Origin: Nocardia sp. alder85J
Lineage (GTDB): Bacteria > Actinomycetota > Actinomycetes > Mycobacteriales > Mycobacteriaceae
Length of the DNA stretch: 64,000 bases
Assembly (NCBI RefSeq): GCF_020176955.2
Contig: NZ_JAIUCZ020000005.1
Coordinates: 124,001 to 188,000, forward strand
Direction: 5' to 3'
Shown: one piece after another, positions 32,775 to 41,534 of the stretch
How the letters are laid out: every line of letters starts with the position of its first letter
How positions within the stretch are numbered: position 1 is the first letter of the stretch
Position numbers and translations under genes: made by a program
The notes under the pieces: model-generated
Told to the model about the DNA's origin: nothing
Seen by the model: the letters and a program-made list of their open reading frames with translations, nothing else
Database searches by the model: none

Positions 32775-34541
32775 TCAGAGCGGCCGCTTCAGTCCGACGT
32801 GACTGTTCTCGTAGCCCAGTCGAGCGTAGAAGGCATGTGCTCGTTCGCGGGCCCGGTCCGTGGTGACCTGGGCCAGGGTCGCGCCGCGGTGCCTGCCGTG
32901 AGCGTGTGCCCACTCCAGCATCGCGGTGCCGATGCCGCGGGAGCGTTCGGAGGCCGCGACGCGGACTCCCTCGATCTGGAGGCGGGTGGCGCCGCCGCGC
33001 GACAGGCCGGGGATGACGGTGAGCTGCATGGTGCCGACGATCTTGTCGCCCTCGTCCCGGACCACGGCCAGGTAGTGTGCCTGGTCCCGGGTGACGGCGT
33101 CGTATGCCTCCTCGTAGCGGGCCAGGTCGAAACCCTCACGGGTACGGCCGATCTCGTCGTCGGACAGCAGTTCGACCAGCGCCGGGACGTCGGCGCGCTC
33201 GGCTCGTTGCACCCGATAGCTGCGGTCGCCGAGCCGGAGCAGGCCACCGACCGAGGCGCGTGCCCGCGACTTCAGGCGGGCGATCAGGGTGTCCAGCCAG
33301 GTGCCGACGTGCCGGCGGGCCTCGGGCGTGTCCGGGTAGCGGCAGCGCAGGTGCAGGCCCGCCTCGTCGAGGATGAACCAGAGCATCACGCCGTCGGTGC
33401 GGATCATGGCGCCGACGTACTGGGCCTCCAGTCCGGTGGCGTCGACCCGCACCGGTAGTCGGCGCAGGTCCAGCCACGAGATCGCGAACATCCCCGGCGC
33501 CTCGGGCATCCCGCCCCACGGCCGCAGGATGTCCTCCAGCGGCCAGGAGCCCATCCGGACGGCCTCCTTGACCGCGTCGGCGCTGGCGCGCGGGTCCGGA
33601 TCGGCCGACTCGAGCACCGAGTTGGTGATGAACCAGCCCACCGAGTCGTGCCAGGTGGTGTCGTAGCGGCTGTGCACGGGGAACACGGCTCGCAGGGGGG
33701 TGCCGGCCAGGTCGCGGGTCACCTCGGTCATCGCCCCCACCACCAGCGCCAGGGTCGAGACGCCGTCGTCGCGGGCCTGCGCCGAGAACGCGGCGCTGTC
33801 GTCGACGTCGAGGACGTCGCGCACCTCGACGCGTTCCTCCTGCAACGTCGCCTCACCCAGTGACAGCGGGAACCGCGGCATCACCTCGCCGCTGGCGGCG
33901 AGCACCTCGGCCCAGCGGCGGTGCACCTCGGCCGGCGCGGACTGCCGATCCCGCAGCGCGAGAGTGTGTTCCGCAAAGGCGGGAGTGGGCGGCAACTCCG
34001 GCGGGCACCCCCGCTGCACCGTGGCCAGCGCCGCCAGCAGATCGCGGGCGATCACCAGCATCGACCACATGTCGACGTGCGAGTGGTCGGCGGCGATCAC
34101 CAGCGTCGGACCCACCGCGGTCTCCAGCACGCACAGCCGGTGCGACGGACGGCTGTACGGGGAACAGGCGCGATCGAGTACCGCACGCAGCGCATCGTTG
34201 ACCGCCTGCCCCGGCGCGATCTCGTGTTCGACCCAGCCGCCGGGAGCGATGCCGACCTCGTGCAGCCGGGGTTCGCCGTCCTCGCCCGGCACGAACACCG
34301 ACCGCAGCGTGCCGTGCCGTTCGATCACCGCCAGCCAGGCCGTCGCGAGGTCGTCGAGGGGTACCGGCGCGGGGAGCCTGAGGGACAACGCCATCCACGA
34401 GCCCGCCCGATCACCGGCACCGACGTGTCGCCGCTGGTCGAAGGACACGGGAAGCGACCGGCCGACCCGGTCCACGCTGACGTCGAAACCCAGCAGGCGG
34501 CCGAACGGCAGGCGGAGGTGCGCCACGTTGGTCAGCCGCAT
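32775..34541 (-). CDS. Condensation-domain acyltransferase fused to a GNAT acetyltransferase
   Basis: The 588-residue protein has a condensation-type domain (about 30-430) followed by a GNAT domain (about 445-588). The catalytic motif is DHSHVDMWS at 152-160: the second His and the Asp of HHxxxD are kept, while the first His is Asp. Late C-domain features (WFITNSVLES, MFAISWLDLRRLP) are also visible. The GNAT has the acetyl-CoA loop RSRGIGTAML and the C-terminal HAFYARLGYENS. No carrier protein or adenylation domain is nearby. It may act as a PapA-like acyltransferase; the fusion is unusual. Confidence 0.85.
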   Translation of the reverse strand: MRLTNVAHLRLPFGRLLGFDVSVDRVGRSLPVSFDQRRHVGAGDRAGSWMALSLRLPAPVPLDDLATAWLAVIERHGTLRSVFVPGEDGEPRLHEVGIAPGGWVEHEIAPGQAVNDALRAVLDRACSPYSRPSHRLCVLETAVGPTLVIAADHSHVDMWSMLVIARDLLAALATVQRGCPPELPPTPAFAEHTLALRDRQSAPAEVHRRWAEVLAASGEVMPRFPLSLGEATLQEERVEVRDVLDVDDSAAFSAQARDDGVSTLALVVGAMTEVTRDLAGTPLRAVFPVHSRYDTTWHDSVGWFITNSVLESADPDPRASADAVKEAVRMGSWPLEDILRPWGGMPEAPGMFAISWLDLRRLPVRVDATGLEAQYVGAMIRTDGVMLWFILDEAGLHLRCRYPDTPEARRHVGTWLDTLIARLKSRARASVGGLLRLGDRSYRVQRAERADVPALVELLSDDEIGRTREGFDLARYEEAYDAVTRDQAHYLAVVRDEGDKIVGTMQLTVIPGLSRGGATRLQIEGVRVAASERSRGIGTAMLEWAHAHGRHRGATLAQVTTDRARERAHAFYARLGYENSHVGLKRPL

Positions 34542-34594
34542 GACGGTATCCTAGACATCTTTCCGCGCGTCCGCCGTCTCACCCTGGAGCCACC

Positions 34595-35374
34595 GTGCCG
34601 ACCTTCCGCGTTCCCGGCGCCGACCTCGATGTGGAACTGAGCGACGAGGGAGGCCACCCCGTCGTCCAACTCCACGGCCTGACCTCCAGCCGCCACCGTG
34701 ACCGGCTGATGGACCTCGATCTCGGCCGCGGCCTCAGCGGGACCCGGCTGCTGCGGTACGACGCACGCGGCCACGGCTTTTCGACCGGTCGCGCCGTCCC
34801 CGAGGACTATCGGTGGCCGGCGCTGGCCGACGATCTGCTGATGCTGCTCGACCAGTGGTTTCCGGGTGAGCAGGTGCACGGGGTCGGTCCCTCGATGGGC
34901 ACCGGGACACTGCTGCACGCCGCCGTCCGCGACCCCGGCCGATTCGACGGCCTCACCCTGCTGGTACCCGCGACCGCCTGGGCGACCCGGGCCGCGAAGG
35001 CCGACATCTACCGGAAGAACGCCCAGCTGATCGAGGAGCAGGGACTGGACGCCTTCCTCGCCGCCGATCTCGCCGCGCCGCGCCCGCCGGCCACCGTCGG
35101 AACGCCGGAGACCGGGCCGGATGTCACCGAGGAACTGCTGCCCTCGCTGTTCCGCGGGGCGGCGATGAGCGATCTGCCCGCCCCCGCGGCGATCGCCGCG
35201 ATCACCGTGCCGACCACGGTGCTGGCCTGGATCGACGACCCCGGCCATCCGGTGTCGACCGCCGAGGCGCTGGTGGGACTGCTGCCGAAGGCGACCCTCG
35301 AGGTCGCGCGCACGCCGGCCGATCTCGCCCGCTGGCCTCGCATCCTGTGCGAGGACGTGGCGCGGCACGGGTAG
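34595..35374 (+). CDS. Alpha/beta hydrolase
   Basis: The GTG at 34595 follows TGGAG and gives 259 residues. The order is normal: HGLTSSRHRD oxyanion region, LLRYDARGHGFSTGRA, nucleophile Ser in GVGPSMGTGTLLHA, and later acid region TVLAWIDDPGHPVS; a terminal catalytic His is not clearly conserved (WPRILCEDVARHG). It is divergent from the condensation-GNAT gene with 53 bases between starts, so the two are likely coregulated. The substrate is unknown. Confidence 0.82.
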   Translation: MPTFRVPGADLDVELSDEGGHPVVQLHGLTSSRHRDRLMDLDLGRGLSGTRLLRYDARGHGFSTGRAVPEDYRWPALADDLLMLLDQWFPGEQVHGVGPSMGTGTLLHAAVRDPGRFDGLTLLVPATAWATRAAKADIYRKNAQLIEEQGLDAFLAADLAAPRPPATVGTPETGPDVTEELLPSLFRGAAMSDLPAPAAIAAITVPTTVLAWIDDPGHPVSTAEALVGLLPKATLEVARTPADLARWPRILCEDVARHG

Positions 35375-35403
35375 GCGCCGCTCGATTCGGATTCACCGCG
35401 CGA

Positions 35404-35820
35404 TCACCGTCGCCGTGCACCTGGAGTTCCACCGCGGCCGGTGAAGTCGAAGGAGCCGCCGTCGATGCCCCAGGAGATGATCCGCTCGGGGTGGATTCGG
35501 ATGACCGCCCGTTCCTGGGGCGGGAACGGCGGCTCCTCGTCGGCGAGCGCCTCGGCGGTGCCGCGAATCTCGATGCCGCGAATCACGTACGGCTCCAACG
35601 AGACCTGCTGGTCGACGACGAAGGACACCCGGCTGCCGGACTCGACGTTGCGGTACTTCCGGCTGGCACGCATCCGCATGCCGCCGATGTCGATCGTGCC
35701 GTCGGGATTGACCCGGTAGCCGGTCGGGTTGTTCTGCACGATGCCGTCGGGCGACACCGTGGCCAGGCGGCCGATTCCGGCTTCGGCGAGGAACTGCTGC
35801 TCGTTGCTGGTGAAGGTCAT
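35404..35820 (-). CDS. PPOX-class F420-dependent oxidoreductase
   Basis: The 138-residue protein has the split-barrel pattern FTSNEQQFLAEAGIGRLATV, then DGIVQNNPTGYRVN, MRASRKYRNVESGSRVSFVV, and IRIHPERIISWGI. These are features of small F420-binding PPOX-like oxidoreductases common in Mycobacteriales. It is divergent from a TetR gene with two matching palindromes between, which strongly suggests control by that repressor. The reduced substrate is unknown. Confidence 0.88.
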   Translation of the reverse strand: MTFTSNEQQFLAEAGIGRLATVSPDGIVQNNPTGYRVNPDGTIDIGGMRMRASRKYRNVESGSRVSFVVDQQVSLEPYVIRGIEIRGTAEALADEEPPFPPQERAVIRIHPERIISWGIDGGSFDFTGRGGTPGARRR

Positions 35821-35865
35821 GTCGTCTGCTCCCCGGATCTCGATCCCACGCTTGCCCTTTCGATT

Positions 35866-35880
35866 TTTAGCATCGCTAGA
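35866..35880. promoter_or_regulatory. Operator copy 1 (divergent PPOX/TetR region)
   Basis: TTTAGCA-T-CGCTAGA is an imperfect 7+1+7 palindrome. It matches the perfect site at 35916 and lies exactly 50 bases from it, so both copies face the same side of the helix. It is close to the PPOX start. Confidence 0.6.
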
Positions 35881-35915
35881 AACTACGGCAACGGTAGCAT
35901 CCGGTCGCTACATTG

Positions 35916-35930
35916 TCTAGCACTGCTAGA
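35916..35930. promoter_or_regulatory. Operator copy 2 (divergent PPOX/TetR region)
   Basis: TCTAGCA-C-TGCTAGA is a perfect 7+1+7 palindrome, 67 bases before the TetR start codon. It is probably bound by the TetR protein encoded downstream. Confidence 0.68.
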
Positions 35931-35997
35931 ATTTGGATCTCCGCAGCGGCATTCGATCCCCCAAACCGGTCAGTTGTCTATTGATACTGTGGCCGCC

Positions 35998-36573
35998 ATG
36001 GCGGAACCGGGGCAGAAGACTCGCCGGCCGAATCGCGGACCGGGTGGCGCGTCGAGCAATCGCGCCGCTCTCATCGCGGCGGCTCGGGAGGTTTTCGCGG
36101 AGTTCGGAGTCCATGCGCCGATCAGCCGGGTGGCCCGGCGGGCGGGGGTCGGGCAGGCCGTCCTCTATCGGCACTTCCCGGATCGGCAGAGCTTGGGGCT
36201 GGCCGTGTTCGAGGAGAATCTCCAGTTCCTGGAAGCGCTGGTGGCCCGGCCGGAGACCACGTTCGATGACCTGATCGCGACCCTGATCGATCAATTGGTC
36301 TCGTCCAACGCGTTTTTCGTGATGGTCGACCCCACGACCTCGGATATCCGCCTCGCGGCCATGGCGGATCGGATGACGGTGGTGCTCGCCTCGAAACTGG
36401 CCGACGCCAGGCAGCGTGGAACGCTCCGTGCCGATCTCACCGTCGAGGACCTGCGGCTGGGGCTGGACATGATGGCCGCCTATCTGTCCCGGACGGACGC
36501 GCCGGATCGGACGGGGGTGGCGCGACGACTGTGGGCCCTGCTGAAGGCGGGTCTCGCAGCGCCGGACAGCTGA
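35998..36573 (+). CDS. TetR-family regulator
   Basis: From ATG 35998 the protein has 191 residues. The HTH is ALIAAAREVFAEFGVHAPIS, then VARRAGVGQAVLYRHFPDRQ (about 22-62). The C-terminal half is the ligand-binding helical domain. It most likely controls the divergent F420-type oxidoreductase and itself through the palindromes at 35866 and 35916. The ribosome binding site is weak. Confidence 0.9.
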   Translation: MAEPGQKTRRPNRGPGGASSNRAALIAAAREVFAEFGVHAPISRVARRAGVGQAVLYRHFPDRQSLGLAVFEENLQFLEALVARPETTFDDLIATLIDQLVSSNAFFVMVDPTTSDIRLAAMADRMTVVLASKLADARQRGTLRADLTVEDLRLGLDMMAAYLSRTDAPDRTGVARRLWALLKAGLAAPDS

Positions 36574-36633
36574 GCCGGATCGGCGTCCGGTCCGCTGTTC
36601 CCATGGCAGTTACTCGGGGTCCGGGCTATAGTG

Positions 36634-36659
36634 CCATCCGGACAAAATTGTCCGGATGG
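36634..36659. promoter_or_regulatory. 26-base perfect palindrome before the LysR gene
   Basis: CCATCCGGACAA and TTGTCCGGATGG flank AA, a perfect 12+2+12 inverted repeat. It lies 61 bases before the LysR start and 60 bases after the TetR stop. The near-absent loop and lack of a U-tract favour an operator over a terminator. Confidence 0.6.
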
Positions 36660-36720
36660 GTTCGTACTGTACCCGGGCACCCGACGGAGAGTCCGGTCCG
36701 GAGGGGCACGGCTGTTCGAC

Positions 36721-37665
36721 ATGGACACCAAGCAATTGACCGCGTTCCTGGCGGTCGCGGACGCGGGTGGCGTCACTCGCGCCGCCGAAGTGCTGCACCT
36801 GACCCAGTCCTCCGTCACCCGGCAGGTCCGCGCCCTCGAGCAGGAACTCGGCGTCACCCTGTTCGACCGCACCCCCGGCGGCATGGTCCTGACCCCGGCC
36901 GGCGCGATCATGCTGGACCGCAGCCGGCGCGCCCTGGACGAGCTCGGCCGCGCGCGGCTGGAGATCGCACCGGTGCCGGATTCGCCGAACGAGACCGTCA
37001 CCGTCGGGCTGCTGGACAGTGTCGCCGAAGTCGTCGGCGTCACCCTGTTCGCGGCCGTGCACCGGGACGGCCCCGGCGTGGACCTCCGCATCATCACCGG
37101 TGACGCGCGGCGGCTGCACCGCGGCACGGAGAGCGGTCATCTGGATGTCTGCCTCACCACCGAGACCTCCGGAACCCTCGGACTGCGAGTCAGTTTCCTT
37201 GCCTCCGAACCACTGTGGGTCGTCGCTCCCGCGGCCGCCGGTCTGCGCGCTCGATCGCCGATCTCGCTGCGCGAGGTCGTCGGCAAGCCCCTGGTGATGC
37301 TGCCGCGCGGCACCGCACTGCGGTCCTCGCTCGATCGGGTGGGCTTTTCGAGCAGCGGTCCGCGGATCGCGGCCACCACCAGCTCGCACCATGTGATCCG
37401 GCAATTGGTGGCAGCGGGTGTGGGGTGGACGATCCTGCCGCTGATCACGGTCGCCGGTGATCTGGCGGCCGGCCGGGTGAGCGCCGCACCCCTGCGGGAT
37501 CCGGTCGTCGAGCGGCGCATCATCCTGATGTCCTCTCCCGCAGGCGAATCCAGAGTAGCGGTCCAGCGCATCGCGCAGTTGCTGACCGGAATCGTGCACA
37601 GCGAGATCCGGGACGGCCGCTGGCCGTCGGCGTATTCGGTCGGCGAAGCCGTCGGCCGGCCGTAG
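36721..37665 (+). CDS. LysR-family regulator
   Basis: The 314-residue protein has the standard HTH LTAFLAVADAGGVTRAAEVL, then HLTQSSVTRQVRALEQELG (about 6-44) and the two-lobed effector domain (VTVGLLDSVAEVVGV, then LDVCLTTETSG). No divergent target gene is present, so the target is not evident. A large palindrome just upstream may be its autoregulatory site. A GGAGG is present but 16 bases upstream of the ATG, so the start is somewhat uncertain. Confidence 0.9.
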   Translation: MDTKQLTAFLAVADAGGVTRAAEVLHLTQSSVTRQVRALEQELGVTLFDRTPGGMVLTPAGAIMLDRSRRALDELGRARLEIAPVPDSPNETVTVGLLDSVAEVVGVTLFAAVHRDGPGVDLRIITGDARRLHRGTESGHLDVCLTTETSGTLGLRVSFLASEPLWVVAPAAAGLRARSPISLREVVGKPLVMLPRGTALRSSLDRVGFSSSGPRIAATTSSHHVIRQLVAAGVGWTILPLITVAGDLAAGRVSAAPLRDPVVERRIILMSSPAGESRVAVQRIAQLLTGIVHSEIRDGRWPSAYSVGEAVGRP

Positions 37666-37676
37666 ACCCGGCCCGG

Positions 37677-38048
37677 TCACAGTCGGCGGACGCCGTCGAG
37701 CACGGCCCGCAAGGTGGGCAGGTCCACGGGCCCGACGTCGGTGTGCTCGGGCGTCCGGCAATCGAGGTAACCGTCACCGATGAGATCGCTGACCAGGATC
37801 TTGGTGACCACCAGGGGCAATCGCAGGATCGCCGACACCTCGGCCACCGACTGCGGCACGCGGCACAGCTCGAGGATGTCGGCGTACTCCGGTTCCGGAT
37901 GGCGCAACCGGGGCCCGCGCTCGACCGTCACCACGAAGGTGAGCATGTCCAGGTCGGGGCCCAGGTTGACGGTGCGGCCGCGGATCAGCGCGTACGGCCG
38001 CAGCAGTGGCGCGTTCTCGTCGAACCGGAAGTGATCGTCGTGTGTCAC
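37677..38048 (-). CDS. DUF742 conservon protein (CvnC-like)
   Basis: The 123-residue protein has the DUF742 pattern LLRPYALIRGRTVNL, then LRHPEPEYADILELCRVPQS, VAEVSAILRLPLVVTKILVS and DLIGDGYL, a winged-helix-like fold. In streptomycete conservons DUF742 follows a histidine kinase (CvnA) and a roadblock protein (CvnB) and precedes a Ras-like GTPase (CvnD). Here only the kinase precedes it and no GTPase follows; the next gene is the convergent LysR. Confidence 0.9.
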   Translation of the reverse strand: MTHDDHFRFDENAPLLRPYALIRGRTVNLGPDLDMLTFVVTVERGPRLRHPEPEYADILELCRVPQSVAEVSAILRLPLVVTKILVSDLIGDGYLDCRTPEHTDVGPVDLPTLRAVLDGVRRL

Positions 38049-38087
38049 CGCAGGCCGCCGACATGGTCGCCGGGCAGCCGAATCGGG

Positions 38088-40136
38088 TTACCGTCCACGG
38101 CGCGATCCGGACTCGGTGGCGGAGAAGGGCTGCTCCGTCCCGGGTTCCAGCGCGGGTGATCCGGTCGCGCCGGAAGGGTTGTAGCGCACCGACACCCGAT
38201 CGCGGAGGTGGTCGGTGACCGGCGGATCGGTGGTGATCAGACGCACCGGGATCAGCACGATCGCGCGGATACCGCCGTAGTCGGAATCACTGAGCCGTAC
38301 CGAGATTCCGTGCCGGGTGGCCAGCTGCGCCACCACGAACAGACCCAGCCGGGAGTCCGCCGACAGCGTGGTGAGACCGAAATCCGGTGGGTTGGACAAC
38401 ATCTCGTTGACGCGTTCCAGCTCGCCGGCGGGCATCCCCATCCCCTGATCGCTGATCTCGATGACGACGCCCTTGCCGACGCTGTTACCGGTCACGTCCA
38501 CCCGTGACTGCGGCGGGGAGAACGCGGTCGCGTTGTCGACCAGTTCGGCCAGCAGGTGCATGAGGTCGGCGACCACGGTGCCCAGCACGAACACCTGCGC
38601 CAGGCGGTGGGTGTTGACGCGCGCGTAGTCGAGGGTCTCGGCCACGGCGCTGCGGACCAGTTCCATCAGCGGCACCGGACGCCGCCACTGCCGGCCGGGC
38701 TTACCGCCACCGAGGATGATCAGGTTCTCGGCGTTGCGGCGTTCGCGGGTGGCGAGGTGGTCCAGCCGGAAGAAGGTGTCCAGCAGGGCGGGATCCTCCT
38801 GCGTCGACTCGGCCTGGTCCAGCAGTTCCAGCTGCCGGGCCACCACGATCTGACTGCGGTGGGCGATGTTGAGGAGGACCGACCGCACCCCCTCCCGGGT
38901 CCGGGCCTCGGTGATGGCGGCGGCGACCGCGGCGGTGTGCGCGCGATTGAAAGCCTGTGCCACTTCACCGATCTCGTCGGTGCCGAAGTCCAGCGCGGCG
39001 GCCTCGGCGGCGGGATCGACCTGCTCGCCGGCGTCGATCTTGCGCATGGTCTCGGGCAGTTTCCGCTCGGCGAGCGCCAGCGTCTCGGCGCGCAGCCGGC
39101 GCAACCGGCCGATGATCCGGTTGGCCAGCAGGATCGCGATGGCGAAGGCCACGATCGCCAGCGCGATCGCGCTGCCGCCGCCGACCAGCACGGCCCGGGA
39201 CCGATCGTGGGCCAGATCGGCGGCCGACAGGCTGGAGCGCGAATCATGCTGCCGTTTCAACGCGAACAGTTGTTCGCTCACCGTGTTCGCCGCCACCCGC
39301 CACTGTTCGAGGGTCATCGGAAGAGGCGCCGGGACACCGGTTTTGGACGGCGCGGGGTGCAGCAGCGCATCCTCCATCGTGCTCATCTGCGCCAGCGCGG
39401 GGCCGGCGAGCAGATCCTGCACCAGCTTCACGTCCGGGCCGTCGAGGTCGTTGACCAGCTGGCCGAGCAGCGCGTGGTAGAGGCCGACGGTATTGCGGAA
39501 CTCCTCCATCAGCGCCGGGGGCAGGTTACCGCCGGCCGCCACCACGGTCAGCGCGCTGCCCCGGGAATTCGCCTCGATCGACTGCACGAGTTTCAGCGTG
39601 ATCATGTCGTTGATCGCCGTGGCGATGGTCGGGGCATTCTGGCCGACGACCTTGCTGCCGCCGTTGTCGATACCTTCGAGAAGTGCAGTGTAGAACGCGT
39701 ACACGTCGGAGGTCGGCACCGCGGCGGCGTCGATGCCGAGCCGCAGCGCCGGAAGTTGCGTGTGGATGAGGGCGTTGAAGGCCTCGGCCTGCTTCTCCTG
39801 GAGTTGACCACCGATTTTCCGCATGCTCTTACCGCTGGTGTCGAAGGCCGCCAATGCCTTGTCCAAACGGGTTCGCGCCTCGGCCAGCGCCTTGGGATTT
39901 CCGTCCTGCCCCGACAACTGCCACATGGACAACAGGCGTTCCTGTTCCACCGAGCCGATCAGGTTCTCACTGTAGGACAGGCTGTCCACCATGCTGCGGG
40001 AGTAATCCTCGGCATGTCCCGCCTCGTCGCTCAGATATATCGTGTAGCCGGCGCCGATACCGAAGAGTGCGAGGCTGGGGACGAACGCGATCGCAAGAAT
40101 GCGAGTGCGAACACCGGACAATCTGACTCGTTGCAC
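38088..40136 (-). CDS. Nitrate/nitrite-sensor-type membrane histidine kinase (CvnA-like)
   Basis: The chosen GTG at 40136 begins VQRVRLSGVRTRILAIAF and gives 682 residues; an upstream ATG at 40367 would add a Cys-rich tail unlike the family. Order: membrane segment (about 13-33), a long extracytoplasmic NIT-type helical sensor, a second membrane segment (VGGGSAIALAIVAFAIAILL), HAMP, dimerisation helices with RRNAENLIILGGG, and an ATPase with ELVDNATAFSPP and ISDQGMGMP. A typical phospho-acceptor His is not obvious, as in CvnA proteins. DUF742 follows after 39 bases. Confidence 0.88.
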   Translation of the reverse strand: MQRVRLSGVRTRILAIAFVPSLALFGIGAGYTIYLSDEAGHAEDYSRSMVDSLSYSENLIGSVEQERLLSMWQLSGQDGNPKALAEARTRLDKALAAFDTSGKSMRKIGGQLQEKQAEAFNALIHTQLPALRLGIDAAAVPTSDVYAFYTALLEGIDNGGSKVVGQNAPTIATAINDMITLKLVQSIEANSRGSALTVVAAGGNLPPALMEEFRNTVGLYHALLGQLVNDLDGPDVKLVQDLLAGPALAQMSTMEDALLHPAPSKTGVPAPLPMTLEQWRVAANTVSEQLFALKRQHDSRSSLSAADLAHDRSRAVLVGGGSAIALAIVAFAIAILLANRIIGRLRRLRAETLALAERKLPETMRKIDAGEQVDPAAEAAALDFGTDEIGEVAQAFNRAHTAAVAAAITEARTREGVRSVLLNIAHRSQIVVARQLELLDQAESTQEDPALLDTFFRLDHLATRERRNAENLIILGGGKPGRQWRRPVPLMELVRSAVAETLDYARVNTHRLAQVFVLGTVVADLMHLLAELVDNATAFSPPQSRVDVTGNSVGKGVVIEISDQGMGMPAGELERVNEMLSNPPDFGLTTLSADSRLGLFVVAQLATRHGISVRLSDSDYGGIRAIVLIPVRLITTDPPVTDHLRDRVSVRYNPSGATGSPALEPGTEQPFSATESGSRRGR

Positions 40137-40446
40137 CTTGGAATCCCGTCTGAAGAACTCTGCCCACCGCCGGATTCCGGCGCGGCCACGCCGCCGGAAC
40201 AGTCGGTGACCGGTCCGTACGGGTTGTCGCGCAGGTGGATTCGCCGCACGGGCAGCCGGGTCCTGATCATCGCCCCACGAGAATGTGCACCACGCCGATA
40301 TGCATCGGCCGCATGGCCCGATGCGATGGCCGCATGACAGGCAGCCGAATATTCGGGCCGCCGGCAATATTCACGGCGGCGCGCGGAATCGTCCGGTGCG
40401 CACGCCGGACTTCATGTAATGGCGGCGCCGGGCGTCGCGGAATTCG
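40137..40446. other. Gap upstream of the sensor kinase
   Basis: These 310 bases lie between the kinase start and the stop of the methyltransferase on the same strand, and should contain the kinase promoter. An in-frame extension of the kinase runs through part of it but is not family-like. No palindrome was noted. Confidence 0.35.
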
Positions 40447-41331
40447 TCAGCGGCTCGCGCGCAGGATGCGGACCGGGCGCAGGGATCGGGGTGGTTCGCC
40501 CGCGAATTCGGTGGCTTCGGCGAGGTATCCGGTGATGAGATCGGTGGCGGAGTGGTCTTCCACTGCGGTGAAACCGAGGGCACGCAATCGGCCGGCGATG
40601 CCGTCGGGGGTGAAGTAGCTGAACCAGGGTTCGCCGACGGCCGCCGCCCGGGTCGCGCGGGCGCGCAGTTGGGCGCGATCCTCGTCGGTGTCCGCCAGAT
40701 AGTCGAAGACCACCTCCGCCGGCGCGCAGTGACCGGCGATGTATTCGAGGGTGCCGCCGACGGCCTCCGGGGTGAGGTAGAAGACGACGCCCAGCCACAC
40801 GAAGACGGCCGGATCGGTCCGGTCGAAGCCGGCGTCCGCCAATCGTGTTGCCAGCGTGTCGGTTTCGAAGTCGACCGGGACGAAGGTCAATCGCTCGGGC
40901 AGGTCGATTCCGGAGGCGGCCAGGCGCCGGGTTTTCCACGCCTGGGTGGCGGGATGGTCGACCTCGAAGACGCGCAGGCCGGGGTGCGGGTTGCGGTAGG
41001 CGAAGGTGTCCAGGCCCGCGCCGAGGATCACGACCTGCTGCGCGCCGGCGGCGACGGCCTCGGCGACCCGGTCCTCGGCGAAACGGGCACGGGCGGCGAA
41101 GAACAGGCGGCGGGGCCGGTCGCCGACGCCCAGGCGCAGCATGCCCAGATTCGCGTCGCCGTCGGGGCCGCCGGGGGTGGGGCGGCCCAGTTCGGTCAGC
41201 TCGCCGGCGGTGACGCCCAGCAGGCGCGCCGCCACCGGATCGGTGAGAATCGTTGGCCGGTCGGCGATTTGGTGATAGGCCCGGGCGTACGCAGTCGTCA
41301 GCGCGGTCCGGCTGGGCCCCTCGTTGTCCAT
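40447..41331 (-). CDS. SAM-dependent methyltransferase, leucine carboxyl methyltransferase-like family
   Basis: The 294-residue protein has RTALTTAYARAYHQ at the start, then RARFAEDRVAEAVAAGAQQ and VVILGAGLDTFAYR (SAM motif I), FEVDHPATQAWKTRRLAASG, and VWLGVVFYLTPEAVGGTLEY. This is the actinobacterial family of O-methyltransferase-like proteins related to leucine carboxyl methyltransferases, present in many copies in mycobacteria and Nocardia. The substrate is unknown. It is divergent from the flavin monooxygenase with about 200 bases between. Confidence 0.9.
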   Translation of the reverse strand: MDNEGPSRTALTTAYARAYHQIADRPTILTDPVAARLLGVTAGELTELGRPTPGGPDGDANLGMLRLGVGDRPRRLFFAARARFAEDRVAEAVAAGAQQVVILGAGLDTFAYRNPHPGLRVFEVDHPATQAWKTRRLAASGIDLPERLTFVPVDFETDTLATRLADAGFDRTDPAVFVWLGVVFYLTPEAVGGTLEYIAGHCAPAEVVFDYLADTDEDRAQLRARATRAAAVGEPWFSYFTPDGIAGRLRALGFTAVEDHSATDLITGYLAEATEFAGEPPRSLRPVRILRASR

Positions 41332-41534
41332 ACCCGAGAAGCTACTCCCGAACGCGGCGCGAGCGCTGTGAACTCGGCCATACCGGCGGAGCGGGCCGGG
41401 GTCACCGGGCCGGACACGGGGGACGGCCGCGATCGGCTCGCGCGCCGGGCCGATGAGTTTCCGGTGGATCCGGCGTCGGTACGTCCGAACACCCCGGAGC
41501 GGCAGGCGATCCGGGCGGGTCAGCGGGAGGCGCA

